Below, piece by piece: positions 7,054-15,002 of a stretch of 36,623 nucleotides of DNA. The DNA lies in contig JACOXZ010000015.1 of assembly GCA_016182105.1 (NCBI GenBank), positions 1-36,623 on the forward strand, written 5' to 3'. The notes beneath the pieces are model-generated. The model saw only the letters and a list, made by a program, of their open reading frames with translations. It made no database searches and was not told the origin of the DNA. Source of the stretch: Candidatus Liptonbacteria bacterium. GTDB lineage: Bacteria; Patescibacteriota; Minisyncoccia; UBA6257; 2-01-FULL-56-20. Both the position numbers and the translations under genes were made by a program. Numbering within the stretch: the stretch's first letter is position 1; every line of letters starts with the position of its first letter.

Positions 7054-8889
7054 TTATTTTTTGAGGAGTTCCCGAAAGACGGCTGGTGATAAACTGACTT
7101 TAGCGAGTTTTTTTAATTTCTCTTTCCCCTTTTTTTGTTTTTTCCAAAGTTTCATTTTCCGGGTCCGATCGCCGCCGTAGAGATAGCCGGTTACGTCTTT
7201 CCGCAAGGCCGGAATAGTCTCCCTAGCAATAATCCTACCCTTTGCTCTTGCTTGAAGGGCCTGGCTGAATTGAAGCGGCGGCAGAAACTTTTTTAATCGC
7301 TCCACAGTCAAGCGGGCTTCGTGCTCTATGTCTTTGCTCTTCGTAATCCTTGTTAAGGCCGGCTGAAGCTCGCCCGCAATTAAAATCTCGAGCTTCTCGA
7401 CTTCAGTCTCCTCCTCACCGTCTAATTCATAGCTGAAGGAAGCAAAACCGGCTGAAACAGATTTAAGACGATCGTCGAAATCTCGGATTAGCTCGGATAA
7501 GGGCATCCGGCCGTGAAGAAGAAGATTTAAGCCTAAATTTCTAATCTCGATAATCGCGAGGTCAAAAAGGCTTTTTAAATTTAAAATTTGGTTCAGATAA
7601 GATTCCGGCGTTAAAATTTCAACTCTAATCATCGGTTCAAAAACTTTATCGGGCTTCTCGGGAAAATCTTGGGGCTGTTTCACGACTCTCTCCTTACCCG
7701 CCTCAATCACTCTATAAGCAATAGTTGGGAAGCTTGTCAAAAACTCCAAATTAAACTCTCGCCGGAGACGGTCGCTTGTAATTTCGAAGTGAAGTTGGCC
7801 CAAAAAACCGACTTTTAATCCCCTACCTAGGGCATCATTAGATTCCGGCTCAAAACTTAAAGCCGCGTCATTTAAACGTAAGCGCGTGATGGCCTCTTTT
7901 AAATCTTCAAAACGGCTTCGACCGTCAGGATAAAAAGAGATAAAAACCACCGGTGCGGCTTCCCTGTAACCGGGAAGTGTTTTAACCTCACCCTTAGCAA
8001 TTGTATCGCCGATTTTAACCAAATCTGGTTCTTTAAGACCTGTTGCGAGATAGCCGATCTCGCCTTCGCGAAGAAGGCCTTTGGGCGTGAGGCGAGGCGC
8101 AAAATAGCCGGACTCTTTAATTTTGAATTTTTCCTCACGCGCGAGAAGACAAACCTCCTCACCGGTTTTAAATTCGCCCTCAAAGACCCTCACAAACGCC
8201 AAAATGCCTTTGTGGTCATCGTAGAGAGAATCAAAAATGAGGGCTTTGGCCGCCCCTTGGGTTTTTACCTCCCGTGGCGGAGGAACTTTTTTTATAACAG
8301 CGTCTAGGAGCTCTTTCACGCCTTGCCCTGTTTTTGCGGAAATTTTCAAAATCTCCTCCTTGGGCGTCTTAAGGATCTCGGCTAGAGACTCCAGAACTTT
8401 CTCCAGATTTTCGGGTTGAAGATCAATTTTATTCACGGCTCCCAAAATTTTGAGTCCAGCTTTTTCCGCTGACCGCAAATTAGAGAGTGTCTGGGCTTGA
8501 ATACCTTTTGCGGCATCCACAAGCAAAATCGCGCCTTCGCAAGCGGCTAAAGCCCGGGAGACCTCATAAGAAAAATCGCTGTGCCCGGGCGTATCAATCA
8601 GATTCAGGATGTATCCTGAATCTGCAATTTCTAAACGTTTAGGAATTGATGCTTGGGATTTGTTTAGAAATTCGTGCTTAGAGATTAGTGCTTGCGGATG
8701 GTATACCATCCGGACAGGCGCCATTTTTATCGTAATACCCCTTTCTCTCTCAAGCTCCAGTTGATCTAAATACTGCGGCCTCATCTCCCTCTCTGGCACA
8801 GCGCCTGTAATTTCCAAGAAACGATCAGCTAAAGTTGACTTGCCGTGGTCTATATGCGCGATTATGACGAAGTTACGAATGTTGCTCAT
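7054..8889 (-). CDS. lepA: Elongation factor 4 (LepA) GTPase
   Basis: A 611-residue translational GTPase that acts on stalled or initiating ribosomes. G motifs are intact: 'AHIDHGKST' (G1), 'RERGITIK' (G2), 'DTPGHSDFSYE' (G3), 'NKID' (G4) and 'SAKTG' (G5). The LepA-specific C-terminal domain is present ('GRIIARETIPALRKDVTGYLYGGD', shortened here: 'IPALRKDVTGYLYGGD'), ending in a basic tail. Compared with other LepA proteins there is an extra stretch of about 30 residues between the G2 region and 'LNLIDTPGH', encoded by palindromic and low-complexity DNA (8599-8712). The start lies 22 nt after the DUF4012 gene. Confidence 0.97.
   Translation of the reverse strand: MSNIRNFVIIAHIDHGKSTLADRFLEITGAVPEREMRPQYLDQLELERERGITIKMAPVRMVYHPQALISKHEFLNKSQASIPKRLEIADSGYILNLIDTPGHSDFSYEVSRALAACEGAILLVDAAKGIQAQTLSNLRSAEKAGLKILGAVNKIDLQPENLEKVLESLAEILKTPKEEILKISAKTGQGVKELLDAVIKKVPPPREVKTQGAAKALIFDSLYDDHKGILAFVRVFEGEFKTGEEVCLLAREEKFKIKESGYFAPRLTPKGLLREGEIGYLATGLKEPDLVKIGDTIAKGEVKTLPGYREAAPVVFISFYPDGRSRFEDLKEAITRLRLNDAALSFEPESNDALGRGLKVGFLGQLHFEITSDRLRREFNLEFLTSFPTIAYRVIEAGKERVVKQPQDFPEKPDKVFEPMIRVEILTPESYLNQILNLKSLFDLAIIEIRNLGLNLLLHGRMPLSELIRDFDDRLKSVSAGFASFSYELDGEEETEVEKLEILIAGELQPALTRITKSKDIEHEARLTVERLKKFLPPLQFSQALQARAKGRIIARETIPALRKDVTGYLYGGDRTRKMKLWKKQKKGKEKLKKLAKVSLSPAVFRELLKK
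8599..8712. repeat. Palindromic insertion inside lepA
   Basis: The segment is bounded by two perfect palindromes: 12-bp arms with a 2-nt loop at 8599-8624 (CAGATTCAGGAT and its complement) and the 18-bp CGGATGGTATACCATCCG at 8695-8712. Between them is AT-rich sequence of simple composition. It is translated in frame as an extra loop between the G2 and G3 motifs of LepA ('ISKHEFLNKSQASIPKRLEI'). This resembles the palindromic elements known to sit inside Rickettsia genes. Confidence 0.75.
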
Positions 8890-8911
8890 TTAAATTTTCT
8901 TCAAGGTTAAG

Positions 8912-10846
8912 TCAATAATCAGTCGGCCGTCGGCCTGGAGGATCAGCTGTGTCGTACTCAAAAACCGGCAAATTATTCTCCTGCCACTTGAAGCCGACTG
9001 GCGCGCTCAACTCAAACTTATAGCTACTCGAACTTCCTGGCTGTTTCTCAAAGATAAATTGGTAAGCATCTCCGTCTTTGAAGGACGAGGGCAACGTCCT
9101 GGTATAATCAACTACTATCTTCGAGGATTTTTTAATCTCAACTCTAGACCACATTCCAAAAACATTTTTTTCCGACTCTTCAAAGGCTGTGAGTGACGGA
9201 TGATTCAGAAATTCTTTGGCGGTTGATTCAATTTTTACTACCAATGGATCGGGGAGATAGCCATTTTTTTCGTAATTCAGGGGCGGCTGAATTTTCTTCT
9301 CTAAGGCCCCGGAGGTGTTTTGAAGTCTAACCTCTTTGGGCGTAAAGATACGGAGATAATTTTGATTAGGCACCTTATACCACGAGTCCTTGGCAAGGTT
9401 CCCCAGATGTTCACGGACTAGGCTCAAGTGATTGCTCACAGTTCCTTCCTCGTCAAGCTGGCTTTGAAAAAGAAGGTTTTGCTTAATAAAAATGTCTGTT
9501 TTCCCGCCGCCAAGATTCGCATTCACAAGCGCCAGATAATCTCCTATAAAATTCCGGGGTAATTTATAGAGCCGGCCGGCTAAATTATAACTTTCAAAGA
9601 ACTTTTGAAATTCGGGGTTTTTGAAGTAAAACATCAAATCTTTTTCCCTAAGCCACTCCTCGACTAAACTAAAAATCTTTTGCTTCTGTTCCAGTGTGAG
9701 ATTCACGAGACCACTCACCACCTTCGGCGTGAGTTCCTGTAAAATTCCTTTGGGATAACTAAGATTAGCGTCCCGCCCAAGCTCTATCTGTTTTTGAATT
9801 TCGGTTAGGAAATTATTTGCATCAATGAGCTTACCGTTCTTCAGGGTAATTGGCCCGATAATCGAGAGAATATCGCTCACGACGCGTGCGGATATCCCAA
9901 CCGCGCCGTCAAAAACAACTGAATTTCTGGTATAAAATTTGGAAGCCTCCATAAATTCCAGAACCTTTAAGGCGGAGTTGTGAAAATCGAAAAACCAATT
10001 GGCGTCGGCTGCCTTCCACCGGCTCGCAATCGCTTGAATTGGCTTCGGTGGAACAATCTTAAGCTCCAACTCTCGGTCAACATCGTTAATGTCGTAAACT
10101 TGAACATCTTTCACGATTCCCTCCTTAAGCGTAAGCTCGGCAAAACTGCCGATGAAACCGCCGGAGGGTCTCACCTCGGATGGATTTTGGAGAAAGAGAG
10201 CCAGATAGCGATTCACGGGAGAATCGAGCCAGCTTATTAAAAAATTCAAAAAACTCTGAAGCTCTAGCGCCTGGGAATGTAGAGGTAAATAAAAGCCAAG
10301 ATCAATCGGCGCGAGATTCTTAAGTTCGACTATTGAAGATGTAAGCCGGGCGCTCTCGTTTAAAAGATCATCAAGCACGCCCTGAATCTTCTTCAATTCA
10401 GCAAGGAGTTCTCCTCCTTTTCCGGCAAAAATAAACTTAAAAAAATTGTCCCGGAGAAGGGTGATCTCCTGAACTAGGGCCAAAGCTTGAGTCGTAAGTG
10501 TCTGAAAGCTTAAGTAAGCCTTGCCGCTCGTTTTAAGAAGAGGAAGAAACTTGAAAGAAAAATCATCTAATGGGTTATTTAAGTTTTCTTTAAGATCGGA
10601 GAATTTTTTTTCCGCTTCGGGGGTGTTTAAAAGACGGAGATCAGAAATCCCTGATTCAAACTCTTGAAGATTGGAGGATAAATAATTTGCAAGTTTCTCT
10701 CTAGAATAATAAAAACCGACCACAAATACCCCACCCAAGAAAAGAAATACGAGAAGAGTCGCCCAGCCCAGACCCCGCCATATTTGCCTCTGAAGAGAAG
10801 GACGAACGCGGGGTTCTCCTGCCCCTTCTCTAAAATAAAGCTTCAT
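8912..10846 (-). CDS. DUF4012 domain membrane protein
   Basis: A 644-residue protein with one N-terminal membrane segment ('LGWATLLVFLFLGGVFVVGF', about residues 31-50), a helical region, and then the DUF4012 domain. The latter is recognised by 'LQNPSEVRPSGGFIGSFAEL', 'ADANWFFDFHNSALKVLEF' and 'IIGPITLKNG'. The domain is frequent in CPR bacteria and Gram-positives; its biochemical role is not established, but the topology places most of the protein outside the cell. It sits between ftsQ and lepA in the same direction. The last residues ('DPPGRRPTDY') come from GC-rich palindromic DNA (GGCCGACGGCC), unlike the rest of the gene. Confidence 0.85.
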   Translation of the reverse strand: MKLYFREGAGEPRVRPSLQRQIWRGLGWATLLVFLFLGGVFVVGFYYSREKLANYLSSNLQEFESGISDLRLLNTPEAEKKFSDLKENLNNPLDDFSFKFLPLLKTSGKAYLSFQTLTTQALALVQEITLLRDNFFKFIFAGKGGELLAELKKIQGVLDDLLNESARLTSSIVELKNLAPIDLGFYLPLHSQALELQSFLNFLISWLDSPVNRYLALFLQNPSEVRPSGGFIGSFAELTLKEGIVKDVQVYDINDVDRELELKIVPPKPIQAIASRWKAADANWFFDFHNSALKVLEFMEASKFYTRNSVVFDGAVGISARVVSDILSIIGPITLKNGKLIDANNFLTEIQKQIELGRDANLSYPKGILQELTPKVVSGLVNLTLEQKQKIFSLVEEWLREKDLMFYFKNPEFQKFFESYNLAGRLYKLPRNFIGDYLALVNANLGGGKTDIFIKQNLLFQSQLDEEGTVSNHLSLVREHLGNLAKDSWYKVPNQNYLRIFTPKEVRLQNTSGALEKKIQPPLNYEKNGYLPDPLVVKIESTAKEFLNHPSLTAFEESEKNVFGMWSRVEIKKSSKIVVDYTRTLPSSFKDGDAYQFIFEKQPGSSSSYKFELSAPVGFKWQENNLPVFEYDTADPPGRRPTDY

Positions 10847-10874
10847 CTTTAAACATTATTTTCATTATTGCTTT

Positions 10875-10900
10875 GTTAGTTAAATTTCTAACGGGATCCA
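10875..10900. repeat. Solo half of the CCCGTTAGA repeat
   Basis: The plus strand reads TAAATTTCTAACGGGATCC, the same end sequence as the inner inverted repeats at 11828-11845 and 33783-33800, but no opposite arm follows. GTTAG and CTAAC within it can pair over an AAATTTAA centre. It occupies most of the gap between ftsQ and the DUF4012 gene. Confidence 0.75.
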
Positions 10901-10904
10901 TGGA

Positions 10905-11714
10905 TTAGCGGTAATAAGCCCTGTTTTCAACCCGTAAATCCAAGTAGTCCAGTTTCTTGAATCCGGTTTTTTCTAAAAGGGATTGGATGACGGCTAGAGT
11001 ATTTTCCGCAGGAAAACGCAAACTGAAATAAATTTTCGGTCCATCGTAAGTATCGACTTCGACTTCTTGAAGCCCTAGGTTCTTGAGACTAATTTCTTTA
11101 ATGCTTAAGCTCGATTGGTTAATCACTTCAAAAATTGAGATGAGGTTTGGAATAAAACCTTCAGGCAGAATCTTCGAGCCCAAACGCAGATTTTCCTGGT
11201 AATAATCGTTTAGGGATTTTATCAGATTGCCCTCAACTTCAAAAAATCTTTTGAAAATCACGCCCTCGCGGTCAAACCAAAAGCATTCTGAGGGTAAATT
11301 TTTCTTGAGGCACAAAACACCGAAAGGTTCCCGTTCGGTCACGGTTAAAATAATGCTTCTCTCCCCATAATTTTTTTTGACTTGAAGACTTCCGAGAGTT
11401 GGCAAGGACGCCAAACTCTCATGCCCAACTTCCTTGGGCCAGGCTAAGAAATTTTCGAATCCCAAAAAGTTTCTTAAAAATGATCCTTGAAGAATGAAGT
11501 TTTTGACGAGCCCGATAACCTCTTCTTTTTTAATATCTTTATTACCTAAAACCGTTATCTTCTCCACATTAAAAAAAGACGACCGGAATATGAGCCATCC
11601 GCCGCCTAAAATCAGCGCAAAAAAAAATACGGAAACTGAAATCAGTTTAAAGTAAATCCGCTGTCGCCGCCGACGCCTCTGGCCTTCGTAGAAATAAGTA
11701 CCGGTCTCGATCAT
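10905..11714 (-). CDS. ftsQ: FtsQ/DivIB-type cell division protein with POTRA domain
   Basis: A 269-residue bitopic membrane protein. A basic cytoplasmic start ('QRRRRRQRIYF') precedes a membrane segment ('LISVSVFFFALILGGGWLIF', about residues 23-42), then a POTRA-like domain starting 'FFNVEKITVLGNKDIKKEEV' and an FtsQ beta domain ('KKNYGERSIILTVTEREPFG'). FtsQ scaffolds the divisome and recruits FtsB/FtsL. The start codon ATG at 11714 is formed at the terminus of the CTAACGGGAT repeat, with no ordinary Shine-Dalgarno. It lies downstream of alr and serS, a mixed envelope/translation cluster. Confidence 0.88.
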   Translation of the reverse strand: MIETGTYFYEGQRRRRRQRIYFKLISVSVFFFALILGGGWLIFRSSFFNVEKITVLGNKDIKKEEVIGLVKNFILQGSFLRNFLGFENFLAWPKEVGHESLASLPTLGSLQVKKNYGERSIILTVTEREPFGVLCLKKNLPSECFWFDREGVIFKRFFEVEGNLIKSLNDYYQENLRLGSKILPEGFIPNLISIFEVINQSSLSIKEISLKNLGLQEVEVDTYDGPKIYFSLRFPAENTLAVIQSLLEKTGFKKLDYLDLRVENRAYYR

Positions 11715-11933
11715 CCCGTTAGAGATAGGATCCCGTTAGAAATTTAACAGTCATCGACTTTTCGAAATAAATTACTTTTCTTCTTTTAGTCATTGTTTTC
11801 ATATATTAAATATATTAATGGATTGCAAAATTTCTAACGGGATCCGTTAATATCACGCAAGACCTTTGGCTGGTGTAAGCTCATAATTACAAAACTGGAT
11901 GCAGTTCATAAGATGGGGCATCTCTAACGGGAT
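11713..11933. repeat. CCCGTTAGA element A (221 bp) between alr and ftsQ
   Basis: Outer termini ATCCCGTTAGAGAT (11713-11726) and ATCTCTAACGGGAT (11920-11933) are perfect 14-bp inverted repeats. A nested perfect 18-bp pair GGATCCCGTTAGAAATTT / complement sits at 11728-11745 and 11828-11845. A near-identical copy is at 33675-33862; differences are mainly two short deletions. The element begins next to the alr stop and ends in the ATG of ftsQ. No transposase is inside, so it is MITE-like. Confidence 0.9.
11719..11802 (-). CDS. Possible 27-codon leader ORF within element A
   Basis: ATG at 11802 opens a frame 'MKTMTKRRKVIYFEKSMTVK' plus seven residues that stops with TAA just four bases before the ftsQ ATG. 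The same small frame is preserved in the copy at 33681-33764, again four bases before a start codon. It has no clear ribosome-binding site. Preservation may only reflect recent duplication; translation is unproven. Confidence 0.25.
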   Translation of the reverse strand: MKTMTKRRKVIYFEKSMTVKFLTGSYL

Positions 11934-11935
11934 CA

Positions 11936-13078
11936 TCAGGCTAAAACCCTTTGGATCAATGGGTTCAAGCGCGTCAAAAATTCGTAGTGGACGGTGCCCA
12001 GTTTCTCCGCGACTTCAAAAGCTTTGAGCTCGGCTTCACGGTCTCGCCCGACTAAAGTCACGACATCGCCCGGCCGGCAGACGATATTCTGGACATTCAA
12101 AGTCGTAAGATCCATTGATACCCGACCAAGGACTTTTGCCCTTTTGCCGCAGACAATCGCCTCGCCGATATTCGAGAGACCGCGAGGAAAACCGTGCCAG
12201 TAGCCAACCGGCAAAACCGCAATTTTTGTCGATTGCTTGAGGCGTTCCGTGAGGTCATAGCCAACAAAACTCTCTGCGGCCGCCTGCTTCACTTCGCTTA
12301 AAACCGCCCTCCAGCTTAAAACCGGCCACAGGCGAATCTTTGGCAAATGGATTTCAAGTTCTTTTGACGGCCATAGACCGTAAAGACCGATGCCTATCCG
12401 AACCGCATCTAAGTGGTATTTTTTATCTACTAGAGTCGCGCCGGTTGCAGAGGAGTGTTTAATTAAGTTTTTATAGCCAGCCTTTTCAAAAAGACGGTTG
12501 GCTTTTTCGAATTTTTTGAACTGTACCTCGGTGTAGGTCGGATAATTAATGTCTTTGGCTGAAGCAAAGTGGGTATAAATTCCCTTAAAACTAGGTTTTA
12601 GGTGAGAGGTTTTAGGTTTTAGAAACCTAATAACCGCTGGCAGGTCTTCTAGATAAAACCCCTGACGATTCATGCCTGTGTCAATCTTTAGATGAAAAGT
12701 CGGCGGGTTTTTGGATTTTAAGAGGGATTTTAAGGCCTCGAAGCTCGAAACGGTGAGTGCAATGTCATTCGTCGTCCCTTCGGCGAGGCGCGCCGGAAAG
12801 GTCGGCCCCAAAACAAGAATCGGTTTTTTTATTTTTTCTTTTCGGAGGCGAAGGCCTTCAATAACACTATCAACGCAGAAACCGTCCACGCCCTCTTCCG
12901 CGGCTTTGGCGAAAATCGAGAGGCCGTGGCCGTAGGCATTGGATTTAACGACTGACCAAAGCTTTGCCTTGGGTCCGATGATTTTTCGAAAAGTGTCGCA
13001 GTTCCTTCTAATCGCGTTTTGGTCAATCTCTATCCACGTTTTAAAACCTTGTTCAGCTAATGCTCTCTTGGCCAACAT
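11936..13078 (-). CDS. alr: Alanine racemase
   Basis: A 380-residue fold-type III PLP enzyme converting L- to D-alanine for peptidoglycan. The PLP lysine lies in 'SVVKSNAYGHGL' near residue 45. The second-domain catalytic tyrosine is probably that of 'SFVGYDLTERL', followed by 'AVLPVGYWHGFPRGL' and 'GRVSMDLTTLNV', all family hallmarks. The start overlaps the serS 3' end by 26 bp. A short extra piece 'KPKTSHLKPS' before 'FKGIYTHFASA' comes from a low-complexity repeat that also occurs in thrS. Its stop is immediately next to the MITE-like element upstream of ftsQ. Confidence 0.95.
   Translation of the reverse strand: MLAKRALAEQGFKTWIEIDQNAIRRNCDTFRKIIGPKAKLWSVVKSNAYGHGLSIFAKAAEEGVDGFCVDSVIEGLRLRKEKIKKPILVLGPTFPARLAEGTTNDIALTVSSFEALKSLLKSKNPPTFHLKIDTGMNRQGFYLEDLPAVIRFLKPKTSHLKPSFKGIYTHFASAKDINYPTYTEVQFKKFEKANRLFEKAGYKNLIKHSSATGATLVDKKYHLDAVRIGIGLYGLWPSKELEIHLPKIRLWPVLSWRAVLSEVKQAAAESFVGYDLTERLKQSTKIAVLPVGYWHGFPRGLSNIGEAIVCGKRAKVLGRVSMDLTTLNVQNIVCRPGDVVTLVGRDREAELKAFEVAEKLGTVHYEFLTRLNPLIQRVLA
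12592..12626. repeat. Low-complexity in-frame repeat inside alr
   Basis: On the coding strand it reads as repeats of CCTAAAACCT with CTCACCT between them, encoding 'KPKTSHLKPS'. Nearly the same sequence (CCTAAAACCTCTAACCTATC) is found in frame inside thrS at 16754-16785, on the opposite strand of the genome. Confidence 0.7.
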
Positions 13079-14306
13079 ACTTTTGTAGAACTTTGGGGAT
13101 TTTTATTTTGCCGTCCAGAGTCTGATAATTTTCGAAAATCGCGATCAAGGTGCGGCCAATGGCAAAAGCCGTGGCATTCAGCATATGAAGAAATTCGGTT
13201 TTGCCTGCCTGACCGGCAGGCAGGCCGTCGCGGCGGCGGTACTTCACGTTTATGCCGCGGGCCTGGAAATCCGTAGTATTTGAAGCTGAATGCGTCTCGC
13301 GGTATTTTCCTTCGCCGGGAAGCCAAGTTTCGATATCGTATTGCCGTGCGTCCGCAAAACCCATTTCACCCGACGCGACCTCGACCACGCGATAAGGCAG
13401 TTCAAGTTCTTGCATCATCTTCTCCTGGAGCGAGAGGAGAAACTTGTGTTCTTTTTCCGACTCTTCGGGTCGGACAAACGCCATCATCTCGACTTTGTCG
13501 AACTGGTGGACGCGGATGATGCCTTTCGTGTCTTTCCCATACGATCCCGCTTCTCGCCGGAAGCACGTTGAAAACGCGGCATATCGCTTCGGGAGTTCCC
13601 CTTGATCAAGCACCTCGTCCATGTGGTACGGGCCGACGGAGTGCTCGGATGAACCGACAAGGTAAAGATTGTCTTCGGGAATGTGGAATGCGTCTTTATC
13701 CTCAACAAACTTTACCTTCCCCATTCCGTGCATCACCTCAGGCCTCACGAGGACCGGCGGGACTATGGGGATAAACTTCTCCTTGACAAGGGTCTTAATC
13801 GCAAGATCAACGAGCGCGAATTCAAGGAGCACGGCCTCATTTTTTAAATATCCGAACCGGCTCCCGGAAACTTTAGCGGCGCGCTCGGTGTCGATAAGGT
13901 CGAGATTATGCGCAAGGGTTAAATAATCTTTTGCAGGAAAAGAAAATTTTGGCTTGTTTCCTATCTCACGAAGCATCTTATTGTCCGCTTCGCTCTTTCC
14001 GACCGGGACGGATGGCAAGGGTACATTCGGAATTTGGAGCAAAACTGCTTCTCGTTCTTTCTCCGCTTCCGCAAGACGTGATTCCTTCGCTTTTATTTTC
14101 TCCTTTATCTTACTAGCTTCCTTTACTTTTTTTTCCGCACCGAGCTTTTTCTGTTCGTTCCGCAGACCGTCAATTTCGGTCGTAAGCGCCCGCCATTCCT
14201 CATCAAGCTTCAAAAACCGGTCCACGAGCTTCGGGTCGGCCCCTTTTGCGGCAATGCCTTTCTTCACTGTTTCGGGCTCTTTGCGGATGAGGTTAACGTC
14301 TAACAT
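13053..14306 (-). CDS. serS: Seryl-tRNA synthetase
   Basis: A 417-residue class II synthetase. The N-terminal helical arm (residues about 28-105, 'EWRALTTEIDGLRNEQKKLG') that contacts the long variable arm of tRNA-Ser is present. The catalytic core has motif 2 'FRREAGSYGKDTKGIIRVHQ' and motif 3 'GRTLIAIFENYQ'. An insertion 'GLPAGQAGK' between 'YRRRD' and 'TEFLHMLNA' is encoded by a GC-rich palindrome. The gene begins 15 nt after the toxin gene and its end overlaps alr. Confidence 0.96.
   Translation of the reverse strand: MLDVNLIRKEPETVKKGIAAKGADPKLVDRFLKLDEEWRALTTEIDGLRNEQKKLGAEKKVKEASKIKEKIKAKESRLAEAEKEREAVLLQIPNVPLPSVPVGKSEADNKMLREIGNKPKFSFPAKDYLTLAHNLDLIDTERAAKVSGSRFGYLKNEAVLLEFALVDLAIKTLVKEKFIPIVPPVLVRPEVMHGMGKVKFVEDKDAFHIPEDNLYLVGSSEHSVGPYHMDEVLDQGELPKRYAAFSTCFRREAGSYGKDTKGIIRVHQFDKVEMMAFVRPEESEKEHKFLLSLQEKMMQELELPYRVVEVASGEMGFADARQYDIETWLPGEGKYRETHSASNTTDFQARGINVKYRRRDGLPAGQAGKTEFLHMLNATAFAIGRTLIAIFENYQTLDGKIKIPKVLQKYVGQESIS
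13203..13225. repeat. GC-rich palindrome inserted in serS
   Basis: Perfect 9-bp arms GCCTGCCTG and CAGGCAGGC surround a 5-nt centre. In frame it adds 'GLPAGQAGK' to SerRS near 'TEFLHMLN', a place where other SerRS proteins have a short variable loop. Confidence 0.7.
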
Positions 14307-14321
14307 TTATATAATCCTACA

Positions 14322-14576
14322 CTATTCGTAAATATCTTTCCGATGGCCGATCACGAAGAAAACAGTGTTGTCCCGATCAAAATAAAAAAGCACGCGGTAG
14401 CGGCGTGTCACGCGAAACGAATAAGCGCCAGGGAGGTCCTTGAGACGCTTTACGTGAAGCCGTGAATCGAGCCAGCTCTCTCTGAAAATCTTTTCCTGTT
14501 TGTGGAAAATGCGCTGGACTTCCCGCGGAAGCTTTCGGAAAGCGTCGGCAAAATCCTTCGTCCTCCGAATGACCAT
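14322..14576 (-). CDS. RelE/ParE-superfamily toxin
   Basis: An 84-residue protein with the compact RelE/YoeB/YafQ fold pattern: 'FADAFRKLPREVQRIFHKQE' helices, 'DLPGAYSFRVTRRYRVLFYF' strands with basic residues, and the C-terminal 'VFFVIGHRKDIYE' with a His preceding the terminal Tyr, as in mRNA-interferase members. It begins 6 nt after the stop of the 62-codon gene, the usual antitoxin-toxin order. It probably cleaves mRNA at the ribosome, but a ParE-like gyrase target cannot be excluded. It sits directly upstream of serS. Confidence 0.8.
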   Translation of the reverse strand: MVIRRTKDFADAFRKLPREVQRIFHKQEKIFRESWLDSRLHVKRLKDLPGAYSFRVTRRYRVLFYFDRDNTVFFVIGHRKDIYE

Positions 14577-14582
14577 GCGAAG

Positions 14583-14771
14583 CTAACGGCTCCGAAAAGA
14601 TCGGGTTGCCTTATGATATGCCTTTTTTATCTCCTTCGCGTTTTCGTACTCTCCCAAGCTTTCCTCTGGAATAAGGAGTAAAAGTTTCCGCAGCTGGCCT
14701 TTAATGACCTTGAGTTCGCTTACAAGGTTTTCGAGTACAGCAGTCTGCTTTTTCTCAGTTATAGTAGCCAT
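14583..14771 (-). CDS. Putative antitoxin of the RelE-type toxin
   Basis: A 62-residue mostly helical protein ('TAVLENLVSELKVIKGQLRK' then a basic tail 'KATRSFRSR') with no strong family match. Its size, position and 6-nt gap to the toxin make it the likely antitoxin. The helical first part could dimerise, and the C-terminal part would wrap the toxin. The promoter appears to be TTGATA, 16 nt, TAAGAT, with the -10 only six bases before the ATG, so the transcript is probably leaderless. Confidence 0.65.
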   Translation of the reverse strand: MATITEKKQTAVLENLVSELKVIKGQLRKLLLLIPEESLGEYENAKEIKKAYHKATRSFRSR

Positions 14772-14884
14772 ATGCTTATCTTAACGAAACTGTGAAAAAT
14801 ATCAAACTCAAAAATTTCCCTTAACCACTCACTTAATCCTACCAAAAAATAGGTGGTTTTGCTTGTCCCGCCATTCGGCGGTGG

Positions 14885-14916
14885 GGAAACCCCGACGCCT
14901 CAACAGTCGGGGTTCC
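14885..14916. repeat. Palindromic GC-rich intergenic repeat
   Basis: AACCCCGAC and GTCGGGGTT are perfect 9-bp arms around a 9-nt loop, with extra flanking complementarity (GGA/TCC). Upstream lies a second small hairpin CCGCCATTCGGCGG. It lies between the terminator of the 15003 gene and the antitoxin promoter and has no T-run, so it is more likely a dispersed repeat than a terminator. Confidence 0.55.
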
Positions 14917-14942
14917 GACCTCACCTTTTGCAAGCGTCGGAA

Positions 14943-14975
14943 TAAAAAAAACCCCAAACATTTCTGTTTGGGGTT
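14943..14975 (-). terminator. Intrinsic terminator after accessory copy 2
   Basis: AACCCCAAACA / TGTTTGGGGTT form an 11-bp stem with a short loop, followed on the minus strand by a run of eight T residues. Confidence 0.9.
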
Positions 14976-15002
14976 AAAGAATAAAGCTACAAGTTACAAG
15001 AA

